From an uncultured Bacteroidia bacterium (GTDB taxonomy: Bacteria; Bacteroidota; Bacteroidia; Bacteroidales; UBA932): a DNA stretch of 64,000 nucleotides. Within the stretch, counting starts at the first letter, position 1, and each line of letters begins with the position of its first letter. Of the stretch, positions 30,823-39,584 are shown piece after piece. The notes under the pieces are model-generated. The model did no database searches. It was not told where the DNA came from and saw only the letters and a list, made by a program, of their open reading frames with translations. The DNA is taken from assembly GCA_902762435.1 (NCBI GenBank), contig CACWOH010000001.1:99251-163250 (forward strand). Direction: 5' to 3'. The position numbers and the translations under genes are program-made.

Positions 30823-31914
30823 TCAATGGGTGTAAAAAGAGCCGACCAGCTTGAGGCGGTCGCACAGCGGAGCGAGTTCCCGGAGCATCGATTCTCCCTC
30901 TTCCGTGGCGACGTCGCCGTCCAGTTCGACAAAGAAGTAATAATTCCACAGCAGTTCCTTCATCGGACGGCTGCGCAGGTTGCACATGTTGTAGTTGTGC
31001 GCACCGATGATGTTGAGCGTCTGCGCCAGGGAGCCGGCTTCGTTCTTGACGGTGTACATCAGGATGAAGTGCTTGCCCATCTTGCGCTTGCCTTCCGTAT
31101 CGAGGCGGAGCATGCGCGTGAAGGCGGCGAAACGGGTCGTGTTGGTGCGGGTGGTGTTGATGCGGGCTTCCAGGACCTCCAGGCCGTACAGCGCGGCCGC
31201 CTCGGCGGCGCCGATGGCGGCGCAGGTGGGGTCGCCCTTCTCCGAAACGGCCTGCGCGGCCAGGGCGGTATTGGAATACTCCCGGGCCTCCAGGGCGTGT
31301 TCCTCCAGGTATTCGGCGCACTGGTAGAGGGCCTGGGGATGGCTGTACACCGTCCGGACCTTCGACTTGTCCGCGCCGGGAAGGCCCAGCAGGTTCTGCT
31401 CGGCCTCGATCTCGATCACCTGGTTGACATACAGCGAGCCGTTGAACATCAGGTCCGTGACGGCCGCGACCTCGCCGGCGGAACTGTTCTCGAAAGGCAG
31501 GACCGCGACGTCGCAGTCCCCCGCCTCGCAGGCGCGGTAGGCGGCGGCGAAATCAGGATATGCCACCGGCTGCGCGCCCGGGAAGGCCCGCAGGACGGCG
31601 ATGTGCGCGAAAGCGCCGGGAACGCCGCTGTAGGCGACCTTCACCCCGTTCATCAGGCGCTGCTGCCAGTCGCGGGAAAGGGAAATGACGTTCTGCTCGA
31701 AGCGGACATAATACTCGCGGATGTCCCGGTCCAGGACACGCATGGAGCCCTGGCGGACCGTTTCCTCCTCCCGGGCCGGATCGAGGACGCTCAGGCCGTG
31801 CGCGGCCTTGTACGCGGCAATCTCGCGGGCGCATTCCATCCTTTGTTCGAAAAGCCCCGCCAGCTGCGCGTCGATCCCGTCGATCTTCTTCCTGATGTCT
31901 TTCAACTCGTCCAT
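30823..31914 (-). CDS. pheA: Bifunctional chorismate mutase / prephenate dehydratase
   Basis: P-protein making phenylpyruvate for phenylalanine synthesis, 363 residues. Domains are AroQ-type chorismate mutase (residues about 1-85, MDELKDIRKKIDGIDAQL), prephenate dehydratase (about 93-270, VAYSGVPGAFAHIA, NTTRFAAF), and a C-terminal ACT regulatory domain (about 283-360, NEAGSLAQTLNIIGAHNYN), which normally gives feedback inhibition by phenylalanine. The ATG at 31914 is preferred over one further upstream that falls within the promoter leader. It is the first gene of the aromatic operon. Confidence 0.95.
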   Translation of the reverse strand: MDELKDIRKKIDGIDAQLAGLFEQRMECAREIAAYKAAHGLSVLDPAREEETVRQGSMRVLDRDIREYYVRFEQNVISLSRDWQQRLMNGVKVAYSGVPGAFAHIAVLRAFPGAQPVAYPDFAAAYRACEAGDCDVAVLPFENSSAGEVAAVTDLMFNGSLYVNQVIEIEAEQNLLGLPGADKSKVRTVYSHPQALYQCAEYLEEHALEAREYSNTALAAQAVSEKGDPTCAAIGAAEAAALYGLEVLEARINTTRTNTTRFAAFTRMLRLDTEGKRKMGKHFILMYTVKNEAGSLAQTLNIIGAHNYNMCNLRSRPMKELLWNYYFFVELDGDVATEEGESMLRELAPLCDRLKLVGSFYTH

Positions 31915-31938
31915 TGGGTAATAATCACTACTGAAATG

Positions 31939-31946
31939 CAAAAATA
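31939..31946 (-). promoter_or_regulatory. -7 box of the pheA-aroC-tyrA-DAHP synthase operon
   Basis: TATTTTTG on the minus strand, 24 nt before the pheA ATG. No clear -33 TTTG. The spacer to the divergent GH3 gene is AT-rich. Confidence 0.5.
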
Positions 31947-31989
31947 ACGGAATTTTTCTTATATTAGTACATTATTCTTTCCGACGACC

Positions 31990-34605
31990 ATGCGTAAACT
32001 GATCCAAACCTCCCTCCTGCTGGCCGCGCTGTTCTTCTGCGCCGGCTGCCAGCACTACGACTACCCCTTCCAGAATCCGAACCTGTCGGTGGACAAGCGG
32101 GTGGACAACCTCCTTTCCCTGCTCACCCCCGAAGAGAAGATCGGCCTGATGATGAACGGCTCCGTTTCCGTGGACCGGCTCGACATCCCGGCCTACAATT
32201 GGTGGAACGAAGCCTGCCACGGCATCTGCTACGACGACGTGACCGTGTTCCCCCAGGTCATCGCCCTGGGCGCCACCTTCGACGCGGACCAGCAGTTCGA
32301 GATCTACACCGCCGTGTCCGACGAGGCGCGCGCCGTATGGAACACCACCGAGCACCACCAGCTGGGCGTGACCGAGCCCAGCGGCAACATCTGGCACAAC
32401 GGCCTGTCATTCTGGTGCCCCAACGTCAACATCTTCCGCGACCCGCGCTGGGGACGCGGCCAGGAGACGCCCGGCGAGGATCCCTACCTCAGCGCCGTGA
32501 TGGGCACCCAGACCGTCAAGGCCATGCAGGGCAACGACAAAAAATACTTCAAGGTGCACTCCTGCGCGAAGCACTATGCCGTGCACAGCGGCCCGGAGCC
32601 CCTCCGGCACCAGTTCGACGTGAGCGTGTCGCAGCGCGACCTCTGGGAGACCTACCTTCCCGCCTTCCGCGCCATCGTCAAGGACGGCAACGTGCAGGAG
32701 GTGATGTGCGCCTACCACCGCTATGAGGGCGAACCCTGCTGCGGCAGCGACCGGCTCCTGCAGGAAATCCTGCGCGACAAGTGGGGCTTCAGCGGCATCG
32801 TCGTCTCCGACTGCGGCGCCATCGGCGACTTCTACAACAAGCGCCAGCACGGCACGCATCCCGACGCGGCCACCGCTTCTGCCGACGCAGTCCTCTCCGG
32901 CACCGACGTGGAGTGCGGCACCAGTTACAAGTCCCTCACCGACGCCATCGCCAAGGGCCTGATCTCCGAGGCCGACATCGACGTGAACGTCCGCAGGATC
33001 CTCAAAGCCCGCTTCGAGCTGGGTATGTTCGATCCCGCCGAGAAGCTCCCCTGGGCGAATCTCGGAGAGGAGACCCTCAGCAGCCCGGCCCACACCGAGC
33101 TGGCCCTCAAGGCCGCCCGCGAGGCCATCGTCCTGCTCAAGAACGAGGGGAACGTGCTGCCGCTGCGCAAGGACGGCATCACCATCGCCGTCGTGGGCCC
33201 GAACGCCGACGACGCCCGCGTGATGCTGGGCAACTACAACGGCTATCCCACCGCCGCGAACACCCACACCATCCTGGACGCCATCCGTGACGCCGCCCCC
33301 GGCGCCAAGATCATCTACGAGCGCGCCTGCGATCTCGTGGAGCCGTCCATCACCACCCGTTACTTTAGCCGCATGGGCGACGGCAAGGGCCTGCACGCCG
33401 AGTACTTCAACAACCTCAGCCTCGAGGGTCCCGCAGCCGCCACGGTGGATTACGACGGACCGCTTACGCTGAACACCACTTCCCCCGCCCTCGCCCACGA
33501 GGACTGCCCCTGGGCCGAAGGCGTCAACCTGACCGGCTTCTCCGCCCGCTACACCGGCAGCTTCACCGCCGACTACACCGGCGACATGGTCTATTCCGTG
33601 CGCGGCAACGGCAAGTACAGGTTCACGGTGAACGGCAAGACCGTCGCCGAGCAGGCCGAGGTGCCCGCCGGACGTTTCGGCGGCTTCGGCGGCTTCCGCG
33701 GTTTCGCCCCCACCACCTTCCCGGTGGTCGCCGGCAAGACCTATGACATCCATATCGAGCTCGAGCAGCCCGAGGCCCGTTCCGCATCCTTCTCCTTCGA
33801 CCTCTACAGCCGCCGTCCCGCCGACCTGAAGGCCGTCGCGGCGCGCGTGAAGGACGCCGACGTGATCGTGATGGTGAGCGGCATCTCCTCCAACGAGGAG
33901 GGCGAGGGCCACGACCGTTCCTATATCGAGCTTCCCGAGATCCAGCAGCAGCTGCTCGCCGAAATGGACGCCACCGGCAAGCCGGTCGTGCTCGTGAACG
34001 TGTCCGGCAGCGCCATCGCCTTCGGCGGCGTCGAGAGCAAGTACGACGCCCTCGTACAGGCCTGGTATGGCGGACAGGCCTGCGGCCTGGCCGTCGCGGA
34101 CGTGCTCTTCGGAGACTACAATCCCGCCGGGCGCCTGCCCGTCACCTTCTATGCTTCCACCGAGCAACTGCCTGATTTCCAGGATTATTCCATGGAGAAC
34201 AGGACCTATCGCTACTTCCGCGGCGAGCCGCTCTACGCCTTCGGTTACGGCCTCAGCTACACCACGTTCGGCTACGGCGAGGCAAAGGTCCAGGGCAAGC
34301 CCGCAGCCATGACGCTGACCGTCCCCGTGACCAACACCGGCTCACGCGACGGCGAGGAAGTGGTCCAGGTGTACGTGAAGTCGCTGGATGATCCGGGGGC
34401 GCCCATCAAGTCACTCAAGGGCTTCAAGCGCGTGAAGATCGCGGCCGGACAGACCGCCAACGTGACGGTGGAACTGGGCAGCGGTGCCTTCGAGTTCTAC
34501 GATGCGTCCATCGACGAACTGTCCATCAAGCCCGGCCGCTACCAGCTGCTCTACGGCGGGTCCTCGCTGGACAAGGACCTCAAGGCCGTCGACGTGCAGA
34601 TCTAG
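31990..34605 (+). CDS. Glycoside hydrolase family 3 lipoprotein with PA14 insertion (beta-xylosidase/beta-glucosidase-like)
   Basis: An 871-residue surface or periplasmic exo-glycosidase. Lipobox in LFFCAGC, then the GH3 barrel with nucleophile Asp274 in GIVVSDCGAIGDF, the second alpha/beta sandwich domain (from about 375), a PA14-like carbohydrate-binding insertion (about 465-595, GLHAEYFNNLSL ... YTGDMVYSVRGNGKYRF), and a C-terminal fibronectin-III-like domain. The architecture is that of xylosidases and glucosidases from xylan and xyloglucan systems. It is paralogous to the GH3 gene at 54439 and shares a nearly identical DNA stretch with it. Specificity is not decidable. It is divergent from pheA. 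Confidence 0.92.
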   Translation: MRKLIQTSLLLAALFFCAGCQHYDYPFQNPNLSVDKRVDNLLSLLTPEEKIGLMMNGSVSVDRLDIPAYNWWNEACHGICYDDVTVFPQVIALGATFDADQQFEIYTAVSDEARAVWNTTEHHQLGVTEPSGNIWHNGLSFWCPNVNIFRDPRWGRGQETPGEDPYLSAVMGTQTVKAMQGNDKKYFKVHSCAKHYAVHSGPEPLRHQFDVSVSQRDLWETYLPAFRAIVKDGNVQEVMCAYHRYEGEPCCGSDRLLQEILRDKWGFSGIVVSDCGAIGDFYNKRQHGTHPDAATASADAVLSGTDVECGTSYKSLTDAIAKGLISEADIDVNVRRILKARFELGMFDPAEKLPWANLGEETLSSPAHTELALKAAREAIVLLKNEGNVLPLRKDGITIAVVGPNADDARVMLGNYNGYPTAANTHTILDAIRDAAPGAKIIYERACDLVEPSITTRYFSRMGDGKGLHAEYFNNLSLEGPAAATVDYDGPLTLNTTSPALAHEDCPWAEGVNLTGFSARYTGSFTADYTGDMVYSVRGNGKYRFTVNGKTVAEQAEVPAGRFGGFGGFRGFAPTTFPVVAGKTYDIHIELEQPEARSASFSFDLYSRRPADLKAVAARVKDADVIVMVSGISSNEEGEGHDRSYIELPEIQQQLLAEMDATGKPVVLVNVSGSAIAFGGVESKYDALVQAWYGGQACGLAVADVLFGDYNPAGRLPVTFYASTEQLPDFQDYSMENRTYRYFRGEPLYAFGYGLSYTTFGYGEAKVQGKPAAMTLTVPVTNTGSRDGEEVVQVYVKSLDDPGAPIKSLKGFKRVKIAAGQTANVTVELGSGAFEFYDASIDELSIKPGRYQLLYGGSSLDKDLKAVDVQI

Positions 34606-35342
34606 GATCCGCAGCGCCTGACAAAAGCGCCGAACAGGGAAATCCAGGAGCTGTCGCCCTGCTGCAGCATCTTCTCCGGATGGAACTGGACGGCCCATAC
34701 CCGCCCGGTCTCGAAGGCTTCCGGCAAGCCGTCCGCAGACCGGGCGGTGATGTTGATGCCCGGGGCCGGATCCTTGACGGCCTGGTGATGGAAAGAATTG
34801 ACCGTCAGGGAATCCGTGCCGTACAGGCTGGCGAGCACGCTCCCCGGCTCCAGGCCGATCCGGTGCGCTACTCCCCCGCCGTGCGCGACGGCCGTTCCGA
34901 ACTGCGACGGCAGGTCCTGGTACAGCGACCCGCCCAGCAGCACGTTCATCAGCTGCGAGCCCCGGCAGATGGCCAGGACGGGCTTTCCCGAGGCAAGCGC
35001 CGCGCGGGCGAGCAGGCTGTCGCTGCGGTCGCGCAGGGAATCCACATAGACCGTTTCGTTCCATACCTCTTCCCCGTACCAGCCCGGCTGGACGTCTTCG
35101 CCACCGGAAAGGATGAGGCCGTCCAGCTTGCCCAGAACGGCTTCCGCCTGGGCCGCATCCTGCAGGGTGGGAAGCACCACGGCGATGCCGCCGGCACGCT
35201 GCACCGCTTCGGTATAGGTGGTGGCGAGCTGGGTGGCGCCGCCCGCTCCGCGCGAGCAGCTGATGCCGATGAGGGGCGTCTTGTGGGCGCTGCAGGCGGC
35301 CGCGAGCAGCAGGGACAGGGCGTAAAGGGAAAGGCGTCGCAT
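34602..35342 (-). CDS. Class I glutamine amidotransferase-like (C26, gamma-Glu hydrolase) lipoprotein
   Basis: A 246-residue predicted lipoprotein (SLLLAAACS) with the peptidase C26 / PuuD-like fold. The nucleophile elbow is ICRGSQ with Cys126, and the catalytic His-Glu pair is in VQFHPEKM; LSGGEDVQPGWY is also typical. Characterised relatives hydrolyse gamma-glutamyl bonds, as in gamma-glutamyl-GABA or folylpolyglutamate. Being exported is unusual for that group but common in Bacteroidota. The start at 35342 is 5 nt after the gltS stop. Products may include free glutamate that GltS takes up, which is inference. It shares CTAG stop bases with the GH3 gene. Confidence 0.82.
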   Translation of the reverse strand: MRRLSLYALSLLLAAACSAHKTPLIGISCSRGAGGATQLATTYTEAVQRAGGIAVVLPTLQDAAQAEAVLGKLDGLILSGGEDVQPGWYGEEVWNETVYVDSLRDRSDSLLARAALASGKPVLAICRGSQLMNVLLGGSLYQDLPSQFGTAVAHGGGVAHRIGLEPGSVLASLYGTDSLTVNSFHHQAVKDPAPGINITARSADGLPEAFETGRVWAVQFHPEKMLQQGDSSWISLFGAFVRRCGS

Positions 35343-35347
35343 AAGCG

Positions 35348-36586
35348 TCAACGGATTAGATTCAGGAAAAGGGTCACCACCCCGGTATTGATGAGGTCCA
35401 CGAACATCGCCCCGACAATGGGGACGATGACAAAGGGATTCACGGCGTAACGGTATTTGAAACAGACCGCGGACATGTTCGCCATCGCGTTGGGCGTCGC
35501 ACCCAGACCAAAACCGCAGAGCCCGCTCACCAGCACGGCGCCGTCATAGTTCCGGCCCAGCAGGGGAAAGGCCACGAACACCGCGTACAGGGCCATCAGG
35601 ACCACCTGGGCGAAGAGGATCAGACAAAGTGGCAGGGCCATCGAAGCAAGTTCCCAGAGCCGCAGCGTGGACATCGCCATCCCCAGGAAAAGCGACAGGC
35701 AGAGGTCGCCGGTGGCGACGATCTTCTCCGGATGCGCCCAGGCGTCCCAGCCGGGCAGCAGGCCCAGGGTGTTGCGCAGCAGGGCCGCCGCCAGCAGCGA
35801 GCCGAAATAGGTCGGGAAGGTGATTCCGGTGCGCGCCAGCAGCCGGCTCAGGCAGGAGCCCAGCGCCATCGCGAGCAGGATCAGGCAGACCGCGTACAGG
35901 TAGCCCCGGAAGGAGCCCGCGTCCGATTGCATATATTCCTTCTTCGCCGCGGGAGAGGCCTCGCCTGCGTCCACGCCCGGCAGACCGTCCGGGCCGGAGG
36001 AAGGCTCCGCGAGCCGCCTGCGGCGGATCAGCGCCTCCGCGAGGGGCCCGCCCAGCAGGGAGCCCGCCACCAGGCCGAAGGTGGCCGCCGCCATCGTGAC
36101 GGACGCGGCGCCCTTCAGCCCCAGTTCTTCCAGCAGGGGCGAAAAACCTCCCGCCGTCCCGTGCCCGCCGCACATCGGGACGGACCCGGCGGCCATGCCG
36201 AACAGCGGATCCATTCCCAGTCCCCGGGCGATGCCGACCGACAGGAAATTCTGCGCCGCGATCAGCACGGCCACCAGCAGGATCATCACGAGGAGCGGCC
36301 GCCCGCCCGTACGCAGCACGCGCAGGTCGGACTGGAAGCCCACCGAGGTGAAGAAAACGAGCATGAAGATGTCCCGGAGCGTACTGTCGAAAGCGCACTC
36401 CACGCCGAAGAACCCGTACAGGCAGAGCGTCAGCAGGGAGAAGATCAGGCCGCCGGACACCGGGGCCGGAATGCAGCGGCGCTTCAGGAAAGGGACTTTC
36501 CGGGTCAGCAGCAGTCCCAGGAGCAGGGCGGCGACGCCCACTCCCGCGCTTTGGAACATATCCAGGGTAACCGCGTGGACCTGCAT
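35348..36586 (-). CDS. gltS: Sodium/glutamate symporter
   Basis: Integral membrane Na+:glutamate symporter, 412 residues with two inverted halves of about five helices. Family signs are LLTRKVPFLKR near the N-terminus, the GVGSVP-like re-entrant loop (MCGGHGTAGGF) in the first half, and GFGLGATPNAMANM in the second. A charged loop of about 35 residues (RRRRLAEPSSG ... KKEYM) joins the halves. The start at 36586 follows a -7 box by 23 nt. It probably forms an operon with the C26 lipoprotein gene and would draw on the Na+ gradient made by Nqr. Confidence 0.93.
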   Translation of the reverse strand: MQVHAVTLDMFQSAGVGVAALLLGLLLTRKVPFLKRRCIPAPVSGGLIFSLLTLCLYGFFGVECAFDSTLRDIFMLVFFTSVGFQSDLRVLRTGGRPLLVMILLVAVLIAAQNFLSVGIARGLGMDPLFGMAAGSVPMCGGHGTAGGFSPLLEELGLKGAASVTMAAATFGLVAGSLLGGPLAEALIRRRRLAEPSSGPDGLPGVDAGEASPAAKKEYMQSDAGSFRGYLYAVCLILLAMALGSCLSRLLARTGITFPTYFGSLLAAALLRNTLGLLPGWDAWAHPEKIVATGDLCLSLFLGMAMSTLRLWELASMALPLCLILFAQVVLMALYAVFVAFPLLGRNYDGAVLVSGLCGFGLGATPNAMANMSAVCFKYRYAVNPFVIVPIVGAMFVDLINTGVVTLFLNLIR

Positions 36587-36609
36587 ACCAGTCGAAACCG
36601 TTCGTTTCC

Positions 36610-36617
36610 CAAATGTA
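36610..36617 (-). promoter_or_regulatory. -7 box of gltS
   Basis: TACATTTG on the minus strand, 23 nt before the gltS ATG. It faces the promoter at 36640 across 22 bp, so the two transcripts may interfere. Confidence 0.5.
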
Positions 36618-36639
36618 CGAATAAAAGGAATAAACACTA

Positions 36640-36647
36640 TCTTTGCA
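36640..36647 (+). promoter_or_regulatory. -7 box of the TerB/DnaJ gene
   Basis: Perfect TATCTTTG, 18 nt before the ATG at 36666. Confidence 0.55.
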
Positions 36648-36665
36648 TAGAAAAAAGAGTAAGGT

Positions 36666-37472
36666 ATGGGTTCGGCGAAATGGATAGTGGGCCTGCTCGG
36701 CTGGGTGACCTGGGGTCCCATCGGGGCCCTGCTGGGATTCCTGGCAGGCACCGCCGTGGACAGATACATCGAAGCGGCCCGGCAGTTGCCCGGTTTCGAC
36801 GACGGTCCCGGCAACCCGTGGCAGCGGCAGGCGGGCGGCGCCACCCGGCAGCAGACCGGTTCCGGAAGCCGCGGCTACACCGCCCAGGAGCAGCGCAACA
36901 GCTTTTTCGTCAGCCTGCTCGTCCTCTCCTCCGCCGTCATCCGGGCCGACGGGCGCACCCAGCAGTCCGAACTCGACTGCGTCCGGGCGTTCATCCGGCA
37001 GAACTTCGGCGAGAACGCCGTTTCCGAAGCGATGGGCATCCTGGAGCGGCTGGGCGGCCAGCAGCTGAACATCTATTCGGTGGGCTCGCAGGTGGCGGAC
37101 AACATGAACTACTCCCAGCGCCTGCAACTCTTCCACTACCTCGCCCGCATCGCAAACGCCGACGGCTCGTTCAGCAAGTCGGAGAAAGACGTCCTGGAGG
37201 CCATCGCCGCCGCCATCCGGCTGAACGCATCGGACGCCACCTCCGTGATCGCGATGTACTGGCGCGACACCGATTCCGCCTACTCCGTGCTGGGCATCTC
37301 CCCTTCCGCGACGGACGACGAAGTGAAGGCGGCCTACCGCCGGATGGCGATGAAGAACCATCCCGACAAGGTGGCCACGCTGGGTCCCGAAGTGCAGAAA
37401 GCGGCCGAAGAGAAGTTCCGCAAGATCCAGGAGGCTTACGAAAGCATCAAGAAACAGCGCGGGATAAGCTAG
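36666..37472 (+). CDS. DjlA-like membrane protein with TerB and DnaJ domains
   Basis: A 268-residue co-chaperone. An N-terminal glycine-rich hydrophobic helix (residues about 5-30) anchors it, followed by a Gly/Gln-rich linker, a TerB-like helical domain (about 75-185, with ADGRTQQSELDCVRAFI and ANADGSFSKSEKDVL), and a C-terminal J domain (about 200-265) with His232-Pro233-Asp234 in NHPDK. This order matches DjlA, which stimulates DnaK at the membrane. The ATG lies 18 nt behind a perfect -7 box. Confidence 0.88.
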   Translation: MGSAKWIVGLLGWVTWGPIGALLGFLAGTAVDRYIEAARQLPGFDDGPGNPWQRQAGGATRQQTGSGSRGYTAQEQRNSFFVSLLVLSSAVIRADGRTQQSELDCVRAFIRQNFGENAVSEAMGILERLGGQQLNIYSVGSQVADNMNYSQRLQLFHYLARIANADGSFSKSEKDVLEAIAAAIRLNASDATSVIAMYWRDTDSAYSVLGISPSATDDEVKAAYRRMAMKNHPDKVATLGPEVQKAAEEKFRKIQEAYESIKKQRGIS

Positions 37473-37489
37473 TATTCCGGAAAGATTGC

Positions 37490-37497
37490 TATATTTG
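37490..37497 (+). promoter_or_regulatory. -7 box of the DUF6090-like gene
   Basis: TATATTTG, 21 nt before the ATG at 37519. Confidence 0.5.
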
Positions 37498-37518
37498 GAT
37501 GCAAGAATTCCGGTTTTT

Positions 37519-38211
37519 ATGAAACAGTCCACTGCGGGTTTCATCCGCGATCTCGTCATCAATTTCCTGGCCATCTTCCTGGGAATCATCATCACGTTCG
37601 CCGTCCAGGCGCGCATCGACCGTTCCCTGGACAAGAAAGATATCCGTGCGGCGCTGGAACTGGTCAGGAACGAACTGGCCGCCAACGTGGAGGACATCGA
37701 AACGATGTCCGGTTTCATCCGGGAGGAGCGCCGCTCCGCGGAATACCTGCTCGCCCACAAGGACGACCTGTCCCGGTGCCCGGCCGACTCCGTCAACTAC
37801 CACGGCGGCGTGCTCTTCGCCGACGCCTCGATCTCGGTGAGCGACGACGCGCTGGAGATGCTGAAGTCCTCCTCGCTGTTCCAGAAGATCGGCGACAGCC
37901 GCCTGTCGATGAAGATTGTCCGCGCGTACGACTCCTGCAACTCCACCGCAGCCAGCCTCAACGGACACGTGACCGCCCGCAACGGCTACTTCGCCCAGTT
38001 CGTCAACACGCAGAACGCCGGCCGCATCGCTCCCGACGGCCGCATTTCCGTCAAGGAACTCCTCCGTACCGACTACGGCCTGTACGCCATCCGGCAGACC
38101 GCCGCCCTCGCCCTGCCGGAGAATTACGTGGACCTGGGCGACGTCGAAGAAGCCCTCTCCGCCATCGACAACTACCTGCGGAAGGGCCGCCGTTTGGAGA
38201 AAAACAGATAA
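37519..38211 (+). CDS. Single-pass membrane protein, DUF6090-like (function unknown)
   Basis: A 230-residue protein with a single transmembrane helix near the N-terminus (FLAIFLGIIITFAVQ, residues about 15-30) and a mostly helical soluble remainder beginning ALELVRNELAANVEDIETM. The pattern resembles the DUF6090 family of Bacteroidota membrane proteins, but I cannot confirm this. No catalytic motif is visible. The ATG at 37519 follows the -7 box by 21 nt. It is followed by a separate promoter for the micro-ORF at 38244. Confidence 0.6.
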   Translation: MKQSTAGFIRDLVINFLAIFLGIIITFAVQARIDRSLDKKDIRAALELVRNELAANVEDIETMSGFIREERRSAEYLLAHKDDLSRCPADSVNYHGGVLFADASISVSDDALEMLKSSSLFQKIGDSRLSMKIVRAYDSCNSTAASLNGHVTARNGYFAQFVNTQNAGRIAPDGRISVKELLRTDYGLYAIRQTAALALPENYVDLGDVEEALSAIDNYLRKGRRLEKNR

Positions 38212-38224
38212 TTCTCTATCTTTG
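38193..38224 (+). promoter_or_regulatory. Promoter of the micro-ORF and DUF4421 gene
   Basis: TTTG at 38193-38196, 20 bp, then a perfect TATCTTTG at 38217-38224. It starts inside the end of the preceding gene and lies 19 nt before the ATG at 38244. Confidence 0.65.
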
Positions 38225-38243
38225 AATACCAATTCATCCAGTC

Positions 38244-38408
38244 ATGAAAAAGAACACAGCAGAACCGGGCAAAGTCATCATCGTCCACCATCCCCCCCAG
38301 CCCGATGCACCTACGCCCAAGTCCCAGCCCAGCGGAGAAGACAGCAAAGGGAGCGCTGAACCTGAAACCGAGACCCCCAAAGAGAAAACGACCCAGCTGA
38401 CCAAGTGA
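38244..38408 (+). CDS. 54-residue hydrophilic small protein of unknown function
   Basis: A short ORF beginning MKKNTAEPGKVIIVHHPPQP and continuing with a Pro/Ser/Glu/Lys/Thr-rich tail ending in TTQLTK. It has no hydrophobic segment and is probably disordered and cytoplasmic. It is taken as real because it begins 19 nt after a full -33/-7 promoter and its stop overlaps the GTG start of the DUF4421 gene (GTGA). It might be a leader-type ORF controlling translation of that gene, or a true small protein. I recognise no family. Confidence 0.6.
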   Translation: MKKNTAEPGKVIIVHHPPQPDAPTPKSQPSGEDSKGSAEPETETPKEKTTQLTK

Positions 38409-39574
38409 AAAGGTTCCTTTCCTGCCTGTTGCTGCTTGGCGCTTTCCTTTCGGTGCGCGCGGGCGAGCCTTCCGGTTTCCTGAACCGCATCAGTGACTTG
38501 CTGACGCGCCCCAACGCCAGGCTGGACACCAACTACATCTCTTTCCCGACCCGTTACTGGATGGTCTCCGTGCGGAACGACCTCTTCCGCACCGGCACCT
38601 CCATCGACATGCGTGACGATGTCGAATACTCGAACGACTGGGAGCCGCTCAAGTACGGGACGCGGACGGCCCTGAGCATCCCGCTGGCGGACAAGGTCAG
38701 CGTTTTCGCATCCTACGGATCCCTCCGTCTGGGATACGGGTTCGTCATCGGCGGCAAGAATTCCGTCAAGAGCAACTCCCTCAGCCTGCTCAAGCCCACC
38801 TTCGGGATCAACGTCCAGTATTACAAGATCTCCGGCCTGCCCACGGGCGAGGTCACCGTCTATGAAGAGGACCAGGCCGCGTCGAGCCAGCTTATCTCAA
38901 CCTTGCCCGCCGTACTGCGGACCGTTTCGGCGGACACCTACTACGCGTTCAACAACAAGCGTTACATCTACAACGCGACCTATACCGCCTACAACCTGCA
39001 GAAGCGTTCGGCCGGATCCTTCCTGCTGACCGGGAAATACCAGTTCGGCGGCCTGGACCTGCCGCTGGACGATTACTCCCTGATTGCCTTGAACCACATG
39101 GTCGGCAAGTACCGGACCCATCAGTTCTCCTTCGGATTCGGATACGGTTTCAACTGGGTGCCCCTGCACCGCAGCGCGACAGGCGGGGACGACAGCACGC
39201 TGCGCAACTTCACCGCCAACATCACCCTGGTCCCGATGGTGGTCGTATCCAACCGGATGTTCTACACCTCCTACGATTCCGTCGGGGAGGAAGAATCGGT
39301 TCCCGTGGCGGTCAAGACGACCCGCCTCTGGGGCGGAATGGGTTTCGACATGATTGCGCGCTGCGCCCTGTGCTATTCCTTCGGCCGCTATTCCGTCGGG
39401 GCCAATTTCACCTATAACCGGTTCCGGATGGTCGGATCGCAGCGCCTCGCCTCGGTGGATTCCGAGTTCGATGACGACGGAGTCGAGCAAGAATACTTCC
39501 TGTTCGAGGATGTCGAACTGACCAACCGTTTCTTCGACTGGTCCGCCAGCCTGCGCTTCGACGTCAGGTTCTAG
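38405..39574 (+). CDS. DUF4421 family outer-membrane beta-barrel protein
   Basis: A 389-residue secreted protein (signal peptide MKRFLSCLLLLGAFLSVRA) with many alternating amphipathic strands ending in Phe, as in outer-membrane barrels (final residues LRFDVRF). Motifs such as LDTNYISFPTRYWMVSVRND and a repeated strand-turn pattern fit DUF4421 of Bacteroidota. No function is known. The start is a GTG at 38405 overlapping the micro-ORF stop, so translation is likely coupled. Confidence 0.82.
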   Translation: MKRFLSCLLLLGAFLSVRAGEPSGFLNRISDLLTRPNARLDTNYISFPTRYWMVSVRNDLFRTGTSIDMRDDVEYSNDWEPLKYGTRTALSIPLADKVSVFASYGSLRLGYGFVIGGKNSVKSNSLSLLKPTFGINVQYYKISGLPTGEVTVYEEDQAASSQLISTLPAVLRTVSADTYYAFNNKRYIYNATYTAYNLQKRSAGSFLLTGKYQFGGLDLPLDDYSLIALNHMVGKYRTHQFSFGFGYGFNWVPLHRSATGGDDSTLRNFTANITLVPMVVVSNRMFYTSYDSVGEEESVPVAVKTTRLWGGMGFDMIARCALCYSFGRYSVGANFTYNRFRMVGSQRLASVDSEFDDDGVEQEYFLFEDVELTNRFFDWSASLRFDVRF

Positions 39575-39584
39575 ACCCGTCGCT

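Noticed and set aside
30818-31321. Upstream extension of the chorismate synthase frame
   Set aside because: It runs through pheA on the same strand in another frame and yields Arg/Gly/Pro-rich sequence; the conserved AroC N-terminus begins at 30817.
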